Assembly: GCA_030144725.1 (NCBI GenBank) | Contig: JASKMD010000003.1 | Span: 20,075,937-20,139,936, forward strand | Origin: Haematococcus lacustris | Taxonomy: Eukaryota; Chlorophyta; Chlorophyceae; Chlamydomonadales; Haematococcaceae | Reading direction: 5' to 3' | DNA length: 64,000 nt | In this document: positions 46,301 through 56,295 of the stretch, piece after piece | Layout: every line of letters begins with the position of its first letter | Numbering within the stretch: position 1 is the stretch's first letter | Position numbers and translations under genes: made by a program | The notes under the pieces: model-generated | Databases searched by the model: none | What the model saw: only the letters and a program-made list of their open reading frames with translations | Told to the model about the DNA's origin: nothing

Positions 46301-49227
46301 CGGGCAGGGCAACCAAGGCAGGCACATATGGCGGGGTAGGGACCCCACTGCTGGCACTTGGTGCTTGGGGTGCCACTCAAGTTAGTGCTGTCACTGGAGA
46401 CAGTTTAAGGACACTGCTCTGCTCGCCAGGTTTGCAGAACGGCCACTCTTAGCCTTTTTACAAGGCATGAGCCACAACACCAGAGTTGTGGTCCCAGCCA
46501 ACCTACCCCACGCTAGCCTACACCATACCTCCGCTGCCCCGTTCCGTCGCCTCCACCTGCAGACCATGCGCGGCCGTGTGGTGTTCACTGGGCACCCCGC
46601 CTTGCCCCAGACGCTAATGATGGACCTGGCCGCTGCCCCCTCCCTTCTAGCGCTGGTTGGCCCTGACGCGCAGCTCACCCTCAGCAACCTGGTGCTGGCC
46701 AATGCCGCCCCTTTGCTGTCGAGCCTGGTCTGCGGGGCAGTGGCCCAGCAGCAGGGCGTTGCCTGCACCAACCCTAACTCAGCACCTGGTGCAAGCAACA
46801 CGTCCAGCCCTGAGGCAAGCAGCAGGGCCGTGTGGCGGGCCACTGGGCTGCCTGACCTGGCCGCTGTGTCCCCCCTGCCGCCCCTCTGCACCCCTGAGCT
46901 GGCAGACGCCCTGGGTGGCCTCACCAGCCTGCTGTGGTTCTTTGCCACCCCCCGCACCAGCCCCTCTGATCAGCCACCCCTGGCCAGTGCGCCCCTGGTG
47001 CTGGTGAACGTGACGCTGCTGCTGCCTGACCTGGAGCTGCGGGCCATCCGTGAGGTGGCTCAGGGCGGCAGCACCCGGGTGAACCTGCGGCCTGACACCC
47101 TGGACCTGCTGCGCGCCCAGCTGGCAGGACAGCAGGTGTGCCTGGCCAGGAGGGCGCTTCCTAGCTGGCTGACTGCTGAGCTGCCCGCTCTGCTGCTCCT
47201 GCTCAGCGTGCTTGGTGCTGCCTCTAGCCCTGACTAGACCAGCCGCTGCTGCTGCCACAGGTGCTGCCCGCTGCCTGGCCCCCTGGCGGTCTGACCTTTT
47301 CCTCCTTCTCCTGGTCAGTGTTAATGCCACCCCCTCAATCTGGCTCAGCCTTGACTGTTATCACAACAATTGAAAGAGCCAGCTTGACAGTAGTAAACCT
47401 GCCCTAAGTATATACAGTGATCTATACAGTGCATGTATGCAGTATCTATCTATATCTCCCTGCCTCAGATATATTTACAGTGATCTATACAGTCATTGAT
47501 ATAGAGATACTTTCTCGACCCCCAAAAAAGGTTGTTTACCTTTTTCCCGATGCAAAAAGTGCAGCAAAACACAGTGATGAGGGTGTGGGTGTGCTTATAA
47601 ATAATCTAGACAGCTTTTCCTCGTATAACATGTCAATTTTCTGTAATTCACACACTTCTTGCACAGGTCACCAAGTCAAGCCACCCGGTCACCAAGTCAA
47701 AGCCACTGTGCAAGAGCACTGTCACTGTGCACCATGTTACCGCCTAGACATTGCACTAGATAGGGCACTAAACCTCCCCCGTGCATATATGGTCTCTATG
47801 CTCCTGTGGCTGCTTGCAATGCCGGCATATTTCTTCATCCTCCTCTGGACACTCAATGTGTGCCCAAGCAGTCACCCATGCCGTAGCCTTGGCCAAGGCA
47901 AGCACCCCAATGGTTGACTTGGTGGGGCCAGCCTCCCTCGCTGCTGCCCCAGCCTGGCCGACCTCCCCAACAGCTGCCCTGATGCGGCCAGCCACCCCGG
48001 CTGATAACTTGCTATTTACTCACCCCTCACTGCTGGCACCGCTATCGTCGTTGCTGCCATTGTTGCCGCTGCTATTGATGGCGCTGCTGGTGTTGGCGCT
48101 GCTGCTAGTGATGCACACCAACCGTGCCTACTTGCGTGTGGGAGTGGGCATGGCTTGTGCTATTAATGCTGGCTCAGGCTTGTAAATTTGGTTTAGGGTT
48201 ATTGTTAGGGTTAGAGTTGTGAAAGAAAGCCCTTTGATGAAGCTCTCTCTTTCGATTCGCGTCCGCGAATTGTTTTCTTTGCCTCGCGAAGTCGCGAACG
48301 AGTAAACAATGTGATTTTTTACTGAATCGCGAAGTGGTCAAACAATTATTTGACCTGCGTAATTGGTGCTGCGATGGACCGCTTCGTGGTCCGTGGCATC
48401 AGTGCCGACGACGCAGCCGAAAATCTGCTACGCCAGGTTGACCAACACGAAGATGGCCCTTGCACAGTGGCTGTGACTTGGTGATCGGGTGGCTTGCCTT
48501 GGTGACTTGTGCAGAAAGTGTCCACGGAGGATTGACATGTCATGCAAGGAATGGCTGTCTTGAATATTTATAAGCACACCCACGTTGTCAAAGTTGTGTT
48601 TTGCTGCTACTTTTGCATCGGGAAAAAGTAAACAATGTTTTTTTTGGATCGGGAAAGAGTATTTAATTATAGTTTTCGAGGCCTCGCGAATCAAAAGGGA
48701 GAGTACGGTAGGTCACCATGTCAAGTTTCCCTGTCACCAAGTCAAAGCCACTATGCAAGGGTAGTGTCACCGTGCACCAAGTCACCAAGTCTTGACTTTG
48801 CACTAGATAGGGCACCGAACCTCCCCCACGAAGTCATGGTGCTCCTGTGGCTGCTTGCAATGCCGGGATATCTCTGCATCTTCCTCTGAACACTCAAAAC
48901 TGCGTGCCCTAGCAGTCACCCATATGTGTGGGTATGCTATGTGTGGGCATGTGAGCATATGCGTGGGCATGTGAGCATGTCAACACATTCAGCAGGCCAT
49001 GCCCGTGCCATGTTGCCCCTCCACCAGAGAAGTCGCTCACCGTGTCACCCAATTCAGCTAGTTTTCCAAGAAGTCACGAGCAAATGACAGCAGATGGGGT
49101 TCCCTTTGCTGGATGACAGCCAGCATAACATTGCGTGCGGTGGTGTGGTTCAGGGCGACACCCCCTTGGCGTAGGGCTCGAAGGCGATCCCTAATCTCGA
49201 CATACATTACTAGAGGGGGACACACAT

Positions 49228-49259
<32 letters not shown>

Positions 49260-52200
49260 GGACCACCACCAGCACCACCAGCACCATTGTCATGCCACTA
49301 AACATGATCAGTAGCAACAACAACATTCATCACTAACCAGTAGACCTTGGTACTTGCTGAGAGAGGCTCTCATGCCAGAGGTGGGTGGATGGTGATGCCC
49401 GAAGCCCTGCAGCAAGCTCGCCTGGGCCTCTGCTGTGAGCTGTGTGAGGGAGCCTTTCAGAAACCACCCCCTAACCGTGGGCTCACGCAGCTTGTTACAT
49501 GTCTCATGTTGTGTGAGCTTCAAATGCTTAACCGCCGGGCTGTAGCCGCCGCAGGCTGGCACGGCTTGCAGGATGGGCCGGATGCCAGCGGGGTGCCACC
49601 TGTTCTCAAGAGACCTGCCGGTTCGGCTGGGAGGAGGAGGCGTGCTTGGCGACGCGGCTGGGTCGCGGGCTACCCCGACCCCAATGCTAAACAGCTTGCG
49701 AGGCCTGCTCGGCCCACGCTTCGCGGCAGCCGCATATTCACGATCGAGAGCCCTTCGATGGAGCATTTCATCGTGTTGGTCAACCTGGCGTAGCAAATTC
49801 TCGGCTGCGTCATCGGCACTGATGCCACGAAGCGGTCCATCGCAGCACCATTAGCGTAGGTCGGATAATTGTTTGACCATTTCGCGATTCAATCCAAAAT
49901 CATATGGTTTACTCGTTCGCGATTTCGCGAGTCCCCACAAACAGTCATTGATATAGAGATGCAATGAATGACCGATGAGTATATGGACAACTACGACACG
50001 ATGCGGGCATACGAGGCGCAGCCTGAATGTGTATGGCCGCGGAGACGAGGACGAGTCGATCAGTTTCGCGTGATGCGCAAGGTCAACGCGGTTGTTTGGT
50101 ATATCTGAGGTACGTGGCCCGCCCCGTACCTCGCGGCCCGCCGAGATGTACAGGAGAGCGGTCAACGGCGGGTCAACTATGCGAACCTCTAGACCTCGTC
50201 CTGGTGCTACATGGTTACCGCAACATTTGCTTTGTCCATCCTCAAGTAATGAAGCCTGCGCGAAGCTCACCCGTGCACCTGTTGGTGTCAGCACCCCACT
50301 CAGCTCTGCTGCCCTGCTGCCTCCATCCAGGTTTGGCATCCGTGGCCTGGACGTCACTCTGGGCGCCTACACCCCCACCAACAGTTGGGGCCAACCCTGG
50401 GTGCAGGATAATGGCAGCGCCATCCCACAAAGTACCAATGCTGGCCTGACCACCATGGTCATTCCTGACGGCCCCCTCCTGCTGCCCCTGCCCCTCCCGC
50501 CACCCCCTGCCCCTGAGCCAGACCCACCACCTCCAAGGCCTGAGTATCCGGCAGCAGACCAGCCTCACCCCACCCCAGCTGGACCGCACAGCAGGCCCCC
50601 CACCCTCAGTCCTGCCCCTCATGACAGCAGCATCAGCCCAATAGCCCCTGCCCCACCTCCCAGCCCTAGCTTCAGCCTCAGTGCAGGCTCCCACAGCTCG
50701 AACACCTCCAGCGTGATTGGTGCAGCAGTGGGCGCAGCCACCGCCATCCTGCTGTTGTGCTGTGTGGCTGTCATGTGGCTGCGAGCCAGGGCCGCTGCGT
50801 CACTCTCTAAACACAGTGCAGGACTGAGCGGTGCTGCAGACCCCACCAATGTACCTTGGCCCACACTGCAATCAACCTCCTCTGATCCCCTACCCTGTGG
50901 GTGGAGCCACAGCCGCTGCAAGGGGGACATCAGCCACACCTTGTCGCTGCCTCAATGCAGTGCAGCCCAGGGGGCAGTCGGCCTCGTCCTGATGCCCAGT
51001 GCTGTTGACCAGCCAATGGGCCATCCACCTGGCTGCGCTGCACCGACCCCGGGAAGGGAGCCCTATGAAGAGGCTGAGTGCCCATCCCTGCCAGCTGCTA
51101 CGCCAAGCATCCACTGCTCCAGCCTGAGTGAGGTGTTGGGCCAGGCAGAGGTGGAGCAGGAGCTGAGGCTGGGGACGCAGTTGGGGGCTGGAGCCTATGG
51201 CACAGTGTTCCAGGGCACCTGGCGGGGCATGCAGGTGAGGGGCCCTGCTGGACTGGATGCAACGCCTCTGCACTGGACATGCCACTTGGCACGCCTTGCT
51301 GCCAGCCTGTCTGCACTTGCACCCATGGTCAATGGTCAGGAGTGGTGCATACAGCACTGTCTTTGCACCGGACATGATAAAGGTCAATGGTCAACGGTCA
51401 GGAGCTGTGTGTGCAGGTCGCTGTGAAGCGGCTGGTGTTCTCTGGCCTGGCGGGGGATCTGCGCATCACTGGCCAGCGGCAGCAGGTGCTGAGGGAGGCT
51501 GAGCTGAACACGCGGCTGGCGCACCCCCACCTGGTGGCCACCTACGCCTACTACCTCACCACCCTGGACACCAGCAGCAGCAGCAGCCAGGCAAATCCAA
51601 TGCTGCCTGGATGGCCGAGCCAGGTGGGAGTCACACTCATCCACTCCTGCTGCTGTCATCCATGGAGCTTGCTGACCCGCAGCCTGGGCTGGCTGCCTGC
51701 TGCCCGCTGCTGCCCCCTGCAGGGTCAGGGTGTCACCGATCACGCTCTGTACCTGGTCAGTGAGCTATGCGAGCATGGCAGTCTATTTCAAGCTATAAAG
51801 TCGGGAAGGTGCGTGGCGCACAGCAACAGCTGCGCCCTATAGCGATGAAAAAAGGTGGAGTTTACCTCACCACTGAGTCCGGCAGTTGCTCCTCTTGCAC
51901 AGCTGACAAAGCTGTTGGGCGCGCCTATGAAACGCCATGTTCCCGGGCCACAGCTGCCAAGGGTGGCTGTGATTGGCCCCTCTTGACCTTGAAGTAGCAG
52001 CACCTGCCAAGAGCATTCTGGCCATTCCGCCTGCGCTGTCTCGAGCCAAGCTGCTGAGAAGCACCGATGGTCGGTTTGGCCCTAGGGGCTGGTGGTGTGT
52101 GGTGGGACCTGGGCACATCAGGCCAAACATGGACATGTCAGCTCAGAAAGAATAAGTTTCAACGCAAGGCCGCGGCCGAAGTACAGCGGTAAAATGAAGC

Positions 52201-55200
52201 GCACTGACTGTGCTACATTGGGTACACACTTCTACCGGCCGCGCTCGCACGGGTGACTGGTCGCGCAAGTGCACCCGGGACTTTAACAGGTAGGGTTAAC
52301 ACTGGCGTAACTGGCGGCAGCCAAACTTAAAGCCACATAACGCGATGAAAAGCCCCATACCGACTCTCACCATCCTCCTACGATCGTGTATGAAAGGAGG
52401 CGTGTGGTGAAGGGTGAGAAGTCAAGATAGGCCTATCATGCCCACCGTTCTCTCTCTTTTGATTCGCGAGGCCCCGAGAAATAAAAGTTATTACTCTTTC
52501 TAAACGAAACTTTGTTTACTTTTTCTCGATGTAAACTTAGCTGCAAAACACAGTTTTAAGGATGTGGGTGTACTTACAATTGTTTTAGACAGCCATCCCT
52601 TGCAAACATAACACATCAATGCGCCATGGTTTACCGTACTCTCCCTTTTGATTCCCGAGGCCTCGAAAACTATAATTAAATCATTATTCCCGAGCCATAT
52701 TTTTTATTGTTTCAAGTTCCCCGATAGCCAAAGTACGTCGAAAGTTTGTTTTGAGAACGTCCTCGTGCATAGAAATAATCAAGCCTACCACCCCATTAAT
52801 CTTGCATCAAAATCATATGATTGACATTGACAACTGTCGTGGTCTCTCTTCTAGTGGCCTTTTCACCTGACCATGTCACATGGGGCACTGAACCTTGCTC
52901 ATACAGTCGTGGTCCTCCTGCCGCCTCCTATCTCATCATCTGCCTTGGAGCATTCAGACTTGCGTACTCCTGCAGCCACCCATTCTGCTGCCTTGGCCAA
53001 AGCAAGCACCCCGCCTTGGCCGGCTGCCCGTGTATGACGAGCCGCCTCCCCTCTGACATGGTTGCCAGCCTGGTTGCCACCCTTGCCTGCCCTGTAACCC
53101 CAGCCTTTGCCCCAGCCTGGCCCACCTCCCTCGACCATGCCCGGGGCATAACAGCCACCCTGGTTGCCACCCCGGCCTGGCCCGCCGCACTAGCCTTTGC
53201 CCCAGCCTGGCCCGCCTCCCCCTGGCCCAGCCCAGGGTGGGCTGAATCCTAGCAGGTTGCCACCAGTTCTCATACGCCTTGCCGGTGCGTGCGAGAGGAG
53301 GAGGTGTGTTGGGCGATGCGGCAAGATTGAGGCGTGGAGAAGGCCCAAAGTTAGTGGTCCCAGGTAGTCGCTTCTCAATCATTGCCGCTTGACGATCGCG
53401 AGACATTTGGAAGCGTTGTTCATCGTGCATAAGGAGCTCGCGGTGCAGATTATCAGCTGCGTCGGCGGCACTGATGCCCCGGACCACAAATTGGTCAATT
53501 GCTGGCACTTTCGTCAAGTTCAACTAATTGTTTGACTACTTCCCGAAAGACCAGAAAAATGCATTGTTTAATCATTCCCGGTTTCCCGAAGGACAAAAAA
53601 CGGTTCGGGATAGGGAATCAAAAGGGAGAGTACGGTAAAGACTTCTTGCATATGTCACCATGTCAAGCTTCCCGGTCACCAAGTCACAGCCACTGTGCAA
53701 GGGTACAATCACTGTGCACCAAGTCACTGTCTGGACTTTGCACTAGATAGGGCACTGAACCTCCCCGATGAAGTCATGCTGCTCCTATGGGTGCTTGCAG
53801 TGCCGGCATAACACTTCATCCTCCTCTAAACACTCAAACCTGCGTGCCCTAGCAGTCACCCATGCCGCCTGGCATGGCCAAGGCAAGCACCCCAGTAGCT
53901 GACTTGGTGCGACCAGTCTCCCGAGCTGCTGCCCCAGTTTGGCCAGCCACCCCGGCAGCATTACATCGTGTTGGTACATCAAGGCTGCGTCGTCGACGCC
54001 ACGGACCACGAAGCGGTCCATCGCAGCACCATTGACACATTTATGGTTCTGTCAAAACCACATTGGTTATGCAAATGCAAATCAAATTATGCGAATCAAA
54101 AGAGAGTGGTATAAGAGAGTGGTAAGAGACGGTATACGTCGCACGGCATAGCCTGGGTTGTGGTCAAGGTATGCCATGGATGAGTGCATGCGTGCCTCCA
54201 CTGTGCCTAGTGCCATCACCAGCGCCAGCTCCGCCATGTTGTGGTATTTCGAGTTCTCTGGCTGCCCAATCAAGTAGCGTTTTGAGCCATGGGTCACAGG
54301 CCCTTGACTAAAGGCTGCAGATGTACTGCTAGGTGTACTTACTCTGTTAGGCCAAGCTCTGACTCACTAACACTGTGCTCAGCTTGGCTGCGCATTACGG
54401 TGGCTGGTTGCTGGTCAGTCCGCTTGTGTCGGTCCACCAAGGTCAGCATCCGCAGGCCTTGACATTGCAGGCCCTCACATGGGTCTGGCGCTTAAGGAAT
54501 TCTCCGTTGCTAGGCTGCATGTCCTAGAAGCGGCTGCCTAGGTCACGTTCCACAGCAACTGTTGCTGCTGCCAGCTCCTGCCCGGCAGCCTGCAGGAGTT
54601 GGTGGAAAGCACTGGCTGGCTCTGGAGCAGCCCAGTGCCCCCTTGGGGAGATGGCATGCAACTTTACCAGTCCACTGCCTGGCTAATCGCCTCATACACA
54701 CACGCTGCTCCACACAGTGCGCCACAATTGCTCCAGGGCAGTGTACTCTAGGCAGCTGCTGGGTGCTGCCACATCATTGGCTTGTACCCACCTGTGTTAG
54801 CTTTTGTTTGTCGAAATGCACGATGGATAGCGCTATCAGACATGGCACAGCTGTATACTTACCCAAGCGAGAGCATGAATCCTTTGTATCCACCCAAGCC
54901 CTGCCTCCCTTTTATGCGACCCTATACATCATACGTGTTCGCGTGCAAACCAGAGTCATGTGACTTGGCTCGCAGGCCATGAGCATAGATCCACCCAGCG
55001 CCACAAGGCCTCCCTCTCCCTCTCCCTGTGTGGATGCAGGCTGTGGGATGAACAGCGCCAGTTGCCCCACTTGGGCCTGATCTTCACCATGCTACGCGAC
55101 ATTGCAGAGGCCATGGTAAGCAGCAAGGGGGCAGCTGCCTAAAGCTACCAATCTTGGCATGGTCACCTGCCTGCACCTGCCCTTGTTGACTCTGGCTGCA

Positions 55201-56295
55201 GGCCTACCTCCACGGCTGCAACATCCTCCACAGGGTGGGTGGCCTCACCATGGCTTGCACCTGGCACCATGCTTACTCCTAGGCCCTGTGCTGCCTGCAC
55301 CCCTCCAGCCATGTCCTGGCAGCAGCTCCACCCAGGGTTGCTGACCAGCCGTGTCCACCTCAGCTCTCCCCTCATGTTTGCTAGCCTGCCCACTCCCATG
55401 CCCATGTGGCTGCAGGACTTGAAGCCTGACAACGTGCTGCTGCAGACCACCCCTCAGGGCGTGGTGGCCAAGGTGAGGGCCACAGCCTGCAACACCCGGC
55501 AGCAGCAGCATGTCAGACACAGCTCATGCAGTGCATGCTCTTGGTGTGCCGACCCCTGCTGCCAACCCACCCCCAACAGCCTTGCTTTCTCCCAGGTGGC
55601 TGACCTGGGCCTGGGCGCCATCATGAGGGGAGGGCAGACACACCACAGTGGCGAACGCGTAGGCACATGGCTGTACACTGCGCCAGAGGTGCTGCAGGGC
55701 CGCACCAGCCCAGCTGGGGACGTGTACAGCTTTGGGGTGCTGGCCTGGGAGCTGCTGCACGGCTGCACCGCATGGACTCGCCTGCTGCAAATGTGAGTAC
55801 ACCAACAAACTGCAACCACCAGGCAGCATCAGCCACTTGGGCCACCTAACCCTATTGTGTGGCTGCACATTGCCTGATTTGACCCCTGGCAGCATTGTCA
55901 GTGGACTGCTGGTCTGAGGTGCCCAGTGACCTGATCACGTCCTCCATGCACCACAGATGTGCCCAGTGGGCTCACAACTGTCCACCCACTGCTTGTGACC
56001 TGGCCTGACCTTGTCCCGTCCTCCTCTGCTGCCTGCCCCTGCCTTGTCCCACAGCACCCAGGAGCCGCAGCACCTGCAGAGCCTGGCGCCCCACCCACAC
56101 CTGTTTGACCACGACTGGAGGCCCCAGCCTGACCCCGCTGCTGCAGCCCGGGCGCAGCCTGTGGTGAAGGGCCTCAGGGACTTGGTGGACTGCTGCCTAC
56201 AGCGCCAGCCCAACGCACGCCCCTCCTTCAAAGAACTGCTACCCTGGCTGGCGTTGCTGCTGCAGTTGCACCAGCGGTGCCTGGACAGCCCATGA
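40314..56295 (+). CDS. Receptor-like TKL-type protein kinase, gene D (complete)
   Basis: Exons: 40314-40548, 40655-41097, 41256-41334, 41533-41578, 41657-41800, 41979-42048, 45364-45493, 46097-46272, 46563-47137, 50331-51234, 51417-51590, 51723-51808, 55040-55115, 55202-55234, 55416-55472, 55596-55792, 56055-56295. Phases chain to about 1221 residues. Architecture is as in B and C, with two differences. Exon 50331-51234 is 57 bases (19 codons) shorter, from a deletion in the juxtamembrane region. The following intron is 62 bases longer (182 versus 120), by a partial duplication. The second exon's acceptor sequence (CTGCAG then CCGGCACT) works only with the phase-1 GC donor at 40549, which identifies that donor in all three genes. 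The kinase keeps VAVK, HRDLKPDN, DLG and TAPEVLQG. D is the most diverged complete copy; its kinase exons resemble gene A. Confidence 0.85.
43397..43455. repeat. 33-bp-period tandem duplication
   Basis: The block beginning GTGATCTTCAATGAGGTTTT occurs twice, at 43397 and 43430, without mismatch over 26 bases. Confidence 0.85.
44579..44629. repeat. 29-bp-period tandem duplication
   Basis: GTAGACAGCATATCTTTGTA occurs at 44579 and again at 44608, with a partial third match between them. Confidence 0.85.
45746..46033. mobile_element. Insertion bounded by telomere-type repeats (about 290 bp)
   Basis: This segment is present in gene D and absent at the matching place in B (near 11870-11900) and C. 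It begins with a short TTAGGG-type tract that turns into CCCTAACCCTAACCCTAACC (45769 onward) and ends with CCCTAACCCTGACCCTAACC (46004 onward). It is flanked by the possible 6-bp duplication TAGAGG (45740-45745 and 46034-46039). The interior, about 200 bases, has no coding potential. Options are a telomere-associated fragment captured during break repair, or a retroelement that uses telomeric ends. Confidence 0.6.
48235..48711 (+). mobile_element. Non-autonomous copy within the gene D composite
   Basis: About 475 bases, closely similar to 17294-17769, with MDRFVVRGISADDAAENLL in sense from 48374. The right terminus is intact (GGGAGAGTACGGTA). The left terminus is eroded (CTCTCTCTTTCGATTCGCG). 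Confidence 0.72.
49227..49262. repeat. CAT/CAG microsatellite
   Basis: A run of CATCATCATCAT followed by about eight CAG units, inside the transposon composite. Confidence 0.85.
49960..50140 (-). repeat. Dispersed low-GC repeat, inverted copy (gene D intron)
   Basis: The reverse complement shares GCGGCCATACACA, CTCGTCCTCGTC, CCCGCATCGTGTCGTA and other ordered motifs with 9400-9620 and 13780-13930. Confidence 0.5.
52440..54105 (-). mobile_element. Tc1/mariner-type element interrupted by a divergent relative, gene D kinase intron
   Basis: The left part (52440-52631) matches the 3' terminal region of the family and the right part (53638-54105) the rest. The minus-strand N-terminus MDRFVVRGVDDAALMYQHDV lies near 54020-53960. 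The element is split at a TA by the copy at 52632-53637. Confidence 0.65.
52632..53637 (-). mobile_element. Divergent Tc1/mariner subfamily member with intact ends (about 1.0 kb)
   Basis: The termini CCGTACTCTCCCTTTTGATT and their complement match and are flanked by TA on both sides. Subterminal sequences read ATTCCCGAGG where the other subfamily has ATTCGCGAGG. The minus strand encodes a related but distinct N-terminus (IDQFVVRGISAADAADNLHR, from about 53500) and PPPLARTGKAYENWWQPARI before a Gly/Trp/Arg-rich repeat region. It lacks a catalytic core, so it is non-autonomous. Confidence 0.75.
54410..54740 (+). repeat. Degraded mobile-element fragment, gene D kinase intron
   Basis: Left portion only of the QRIGESRW family. 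It matches 18420-18720, including TCCGCTTGTGTCGGTC and CAGGCCTTGACA. Confidence 0.5.

Larger units (their letters stand above)
47505..49940 (-). mobile_element. Composite of Tc1/mariner (pogo-like) copies, gene D intron
   Basis: This is the most informative copy group. Minus-strand segments in N-to-C order: MLRQVDQHDEMLHRRALDRE (49790-49730), KRGPSRPRKL (AT-hook-like), a SPAVKHLKLT and TVRGWF helix-turn-helix-type region with GHHHPPTSGMRASLSKY (49600-49380), then IRDRLRALRQGGVALNHTTA and RNVMLAVIQQREPHLLSFAR (about 49200-49080). That order is typical of pogo-like transposase N-termini in my knowledge of the family. A zinc-binding-like C-terminal piece lies near 48800-48890 and a second one near 47760-47860, so at least two copies are joined. 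No DDE catalytic core is present. Confidence 0.68.
47138..50330. other. Intron before the transmembrane exon of gene D, filled with mobile elements
   Basis: Read-through of the upstream exon stops at TAG 47235-47237, as in gene C. Similarity to the B and C introns ends near 47325. From there to about 49940 it is a pile-up of Tc1/mariner-type copies, followed by an inverted dispersed low-GC repeat (49960-50140). The last 100 bases again match B and C. Confidence 0.5.
50331..56295 (+). other. Transmembrane and kinase-coding exon block of gene D
   Basis: Exon 50331-51234 encodes FGIRGLDVTLGAY, the stalk, the transmembrane helix (VIGAAVGAATAILLLCCVAV), a shortened juxtamembrane region and LGAGAYGTVFQG. 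Exon 51417-51590 has VAVK and ends at the donor GCAAAT, a weaker GC donor than the GCAAGT of A, B and C. Exon 51723-51808 ends FQAIKSGR, where the others have FQAIETRR. Exon 55596-55792 matches gene A (GQTHHSGERVGTWLY). The large intron 51809-55039 has its own set of mobile elements. Confidence 0.85.
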
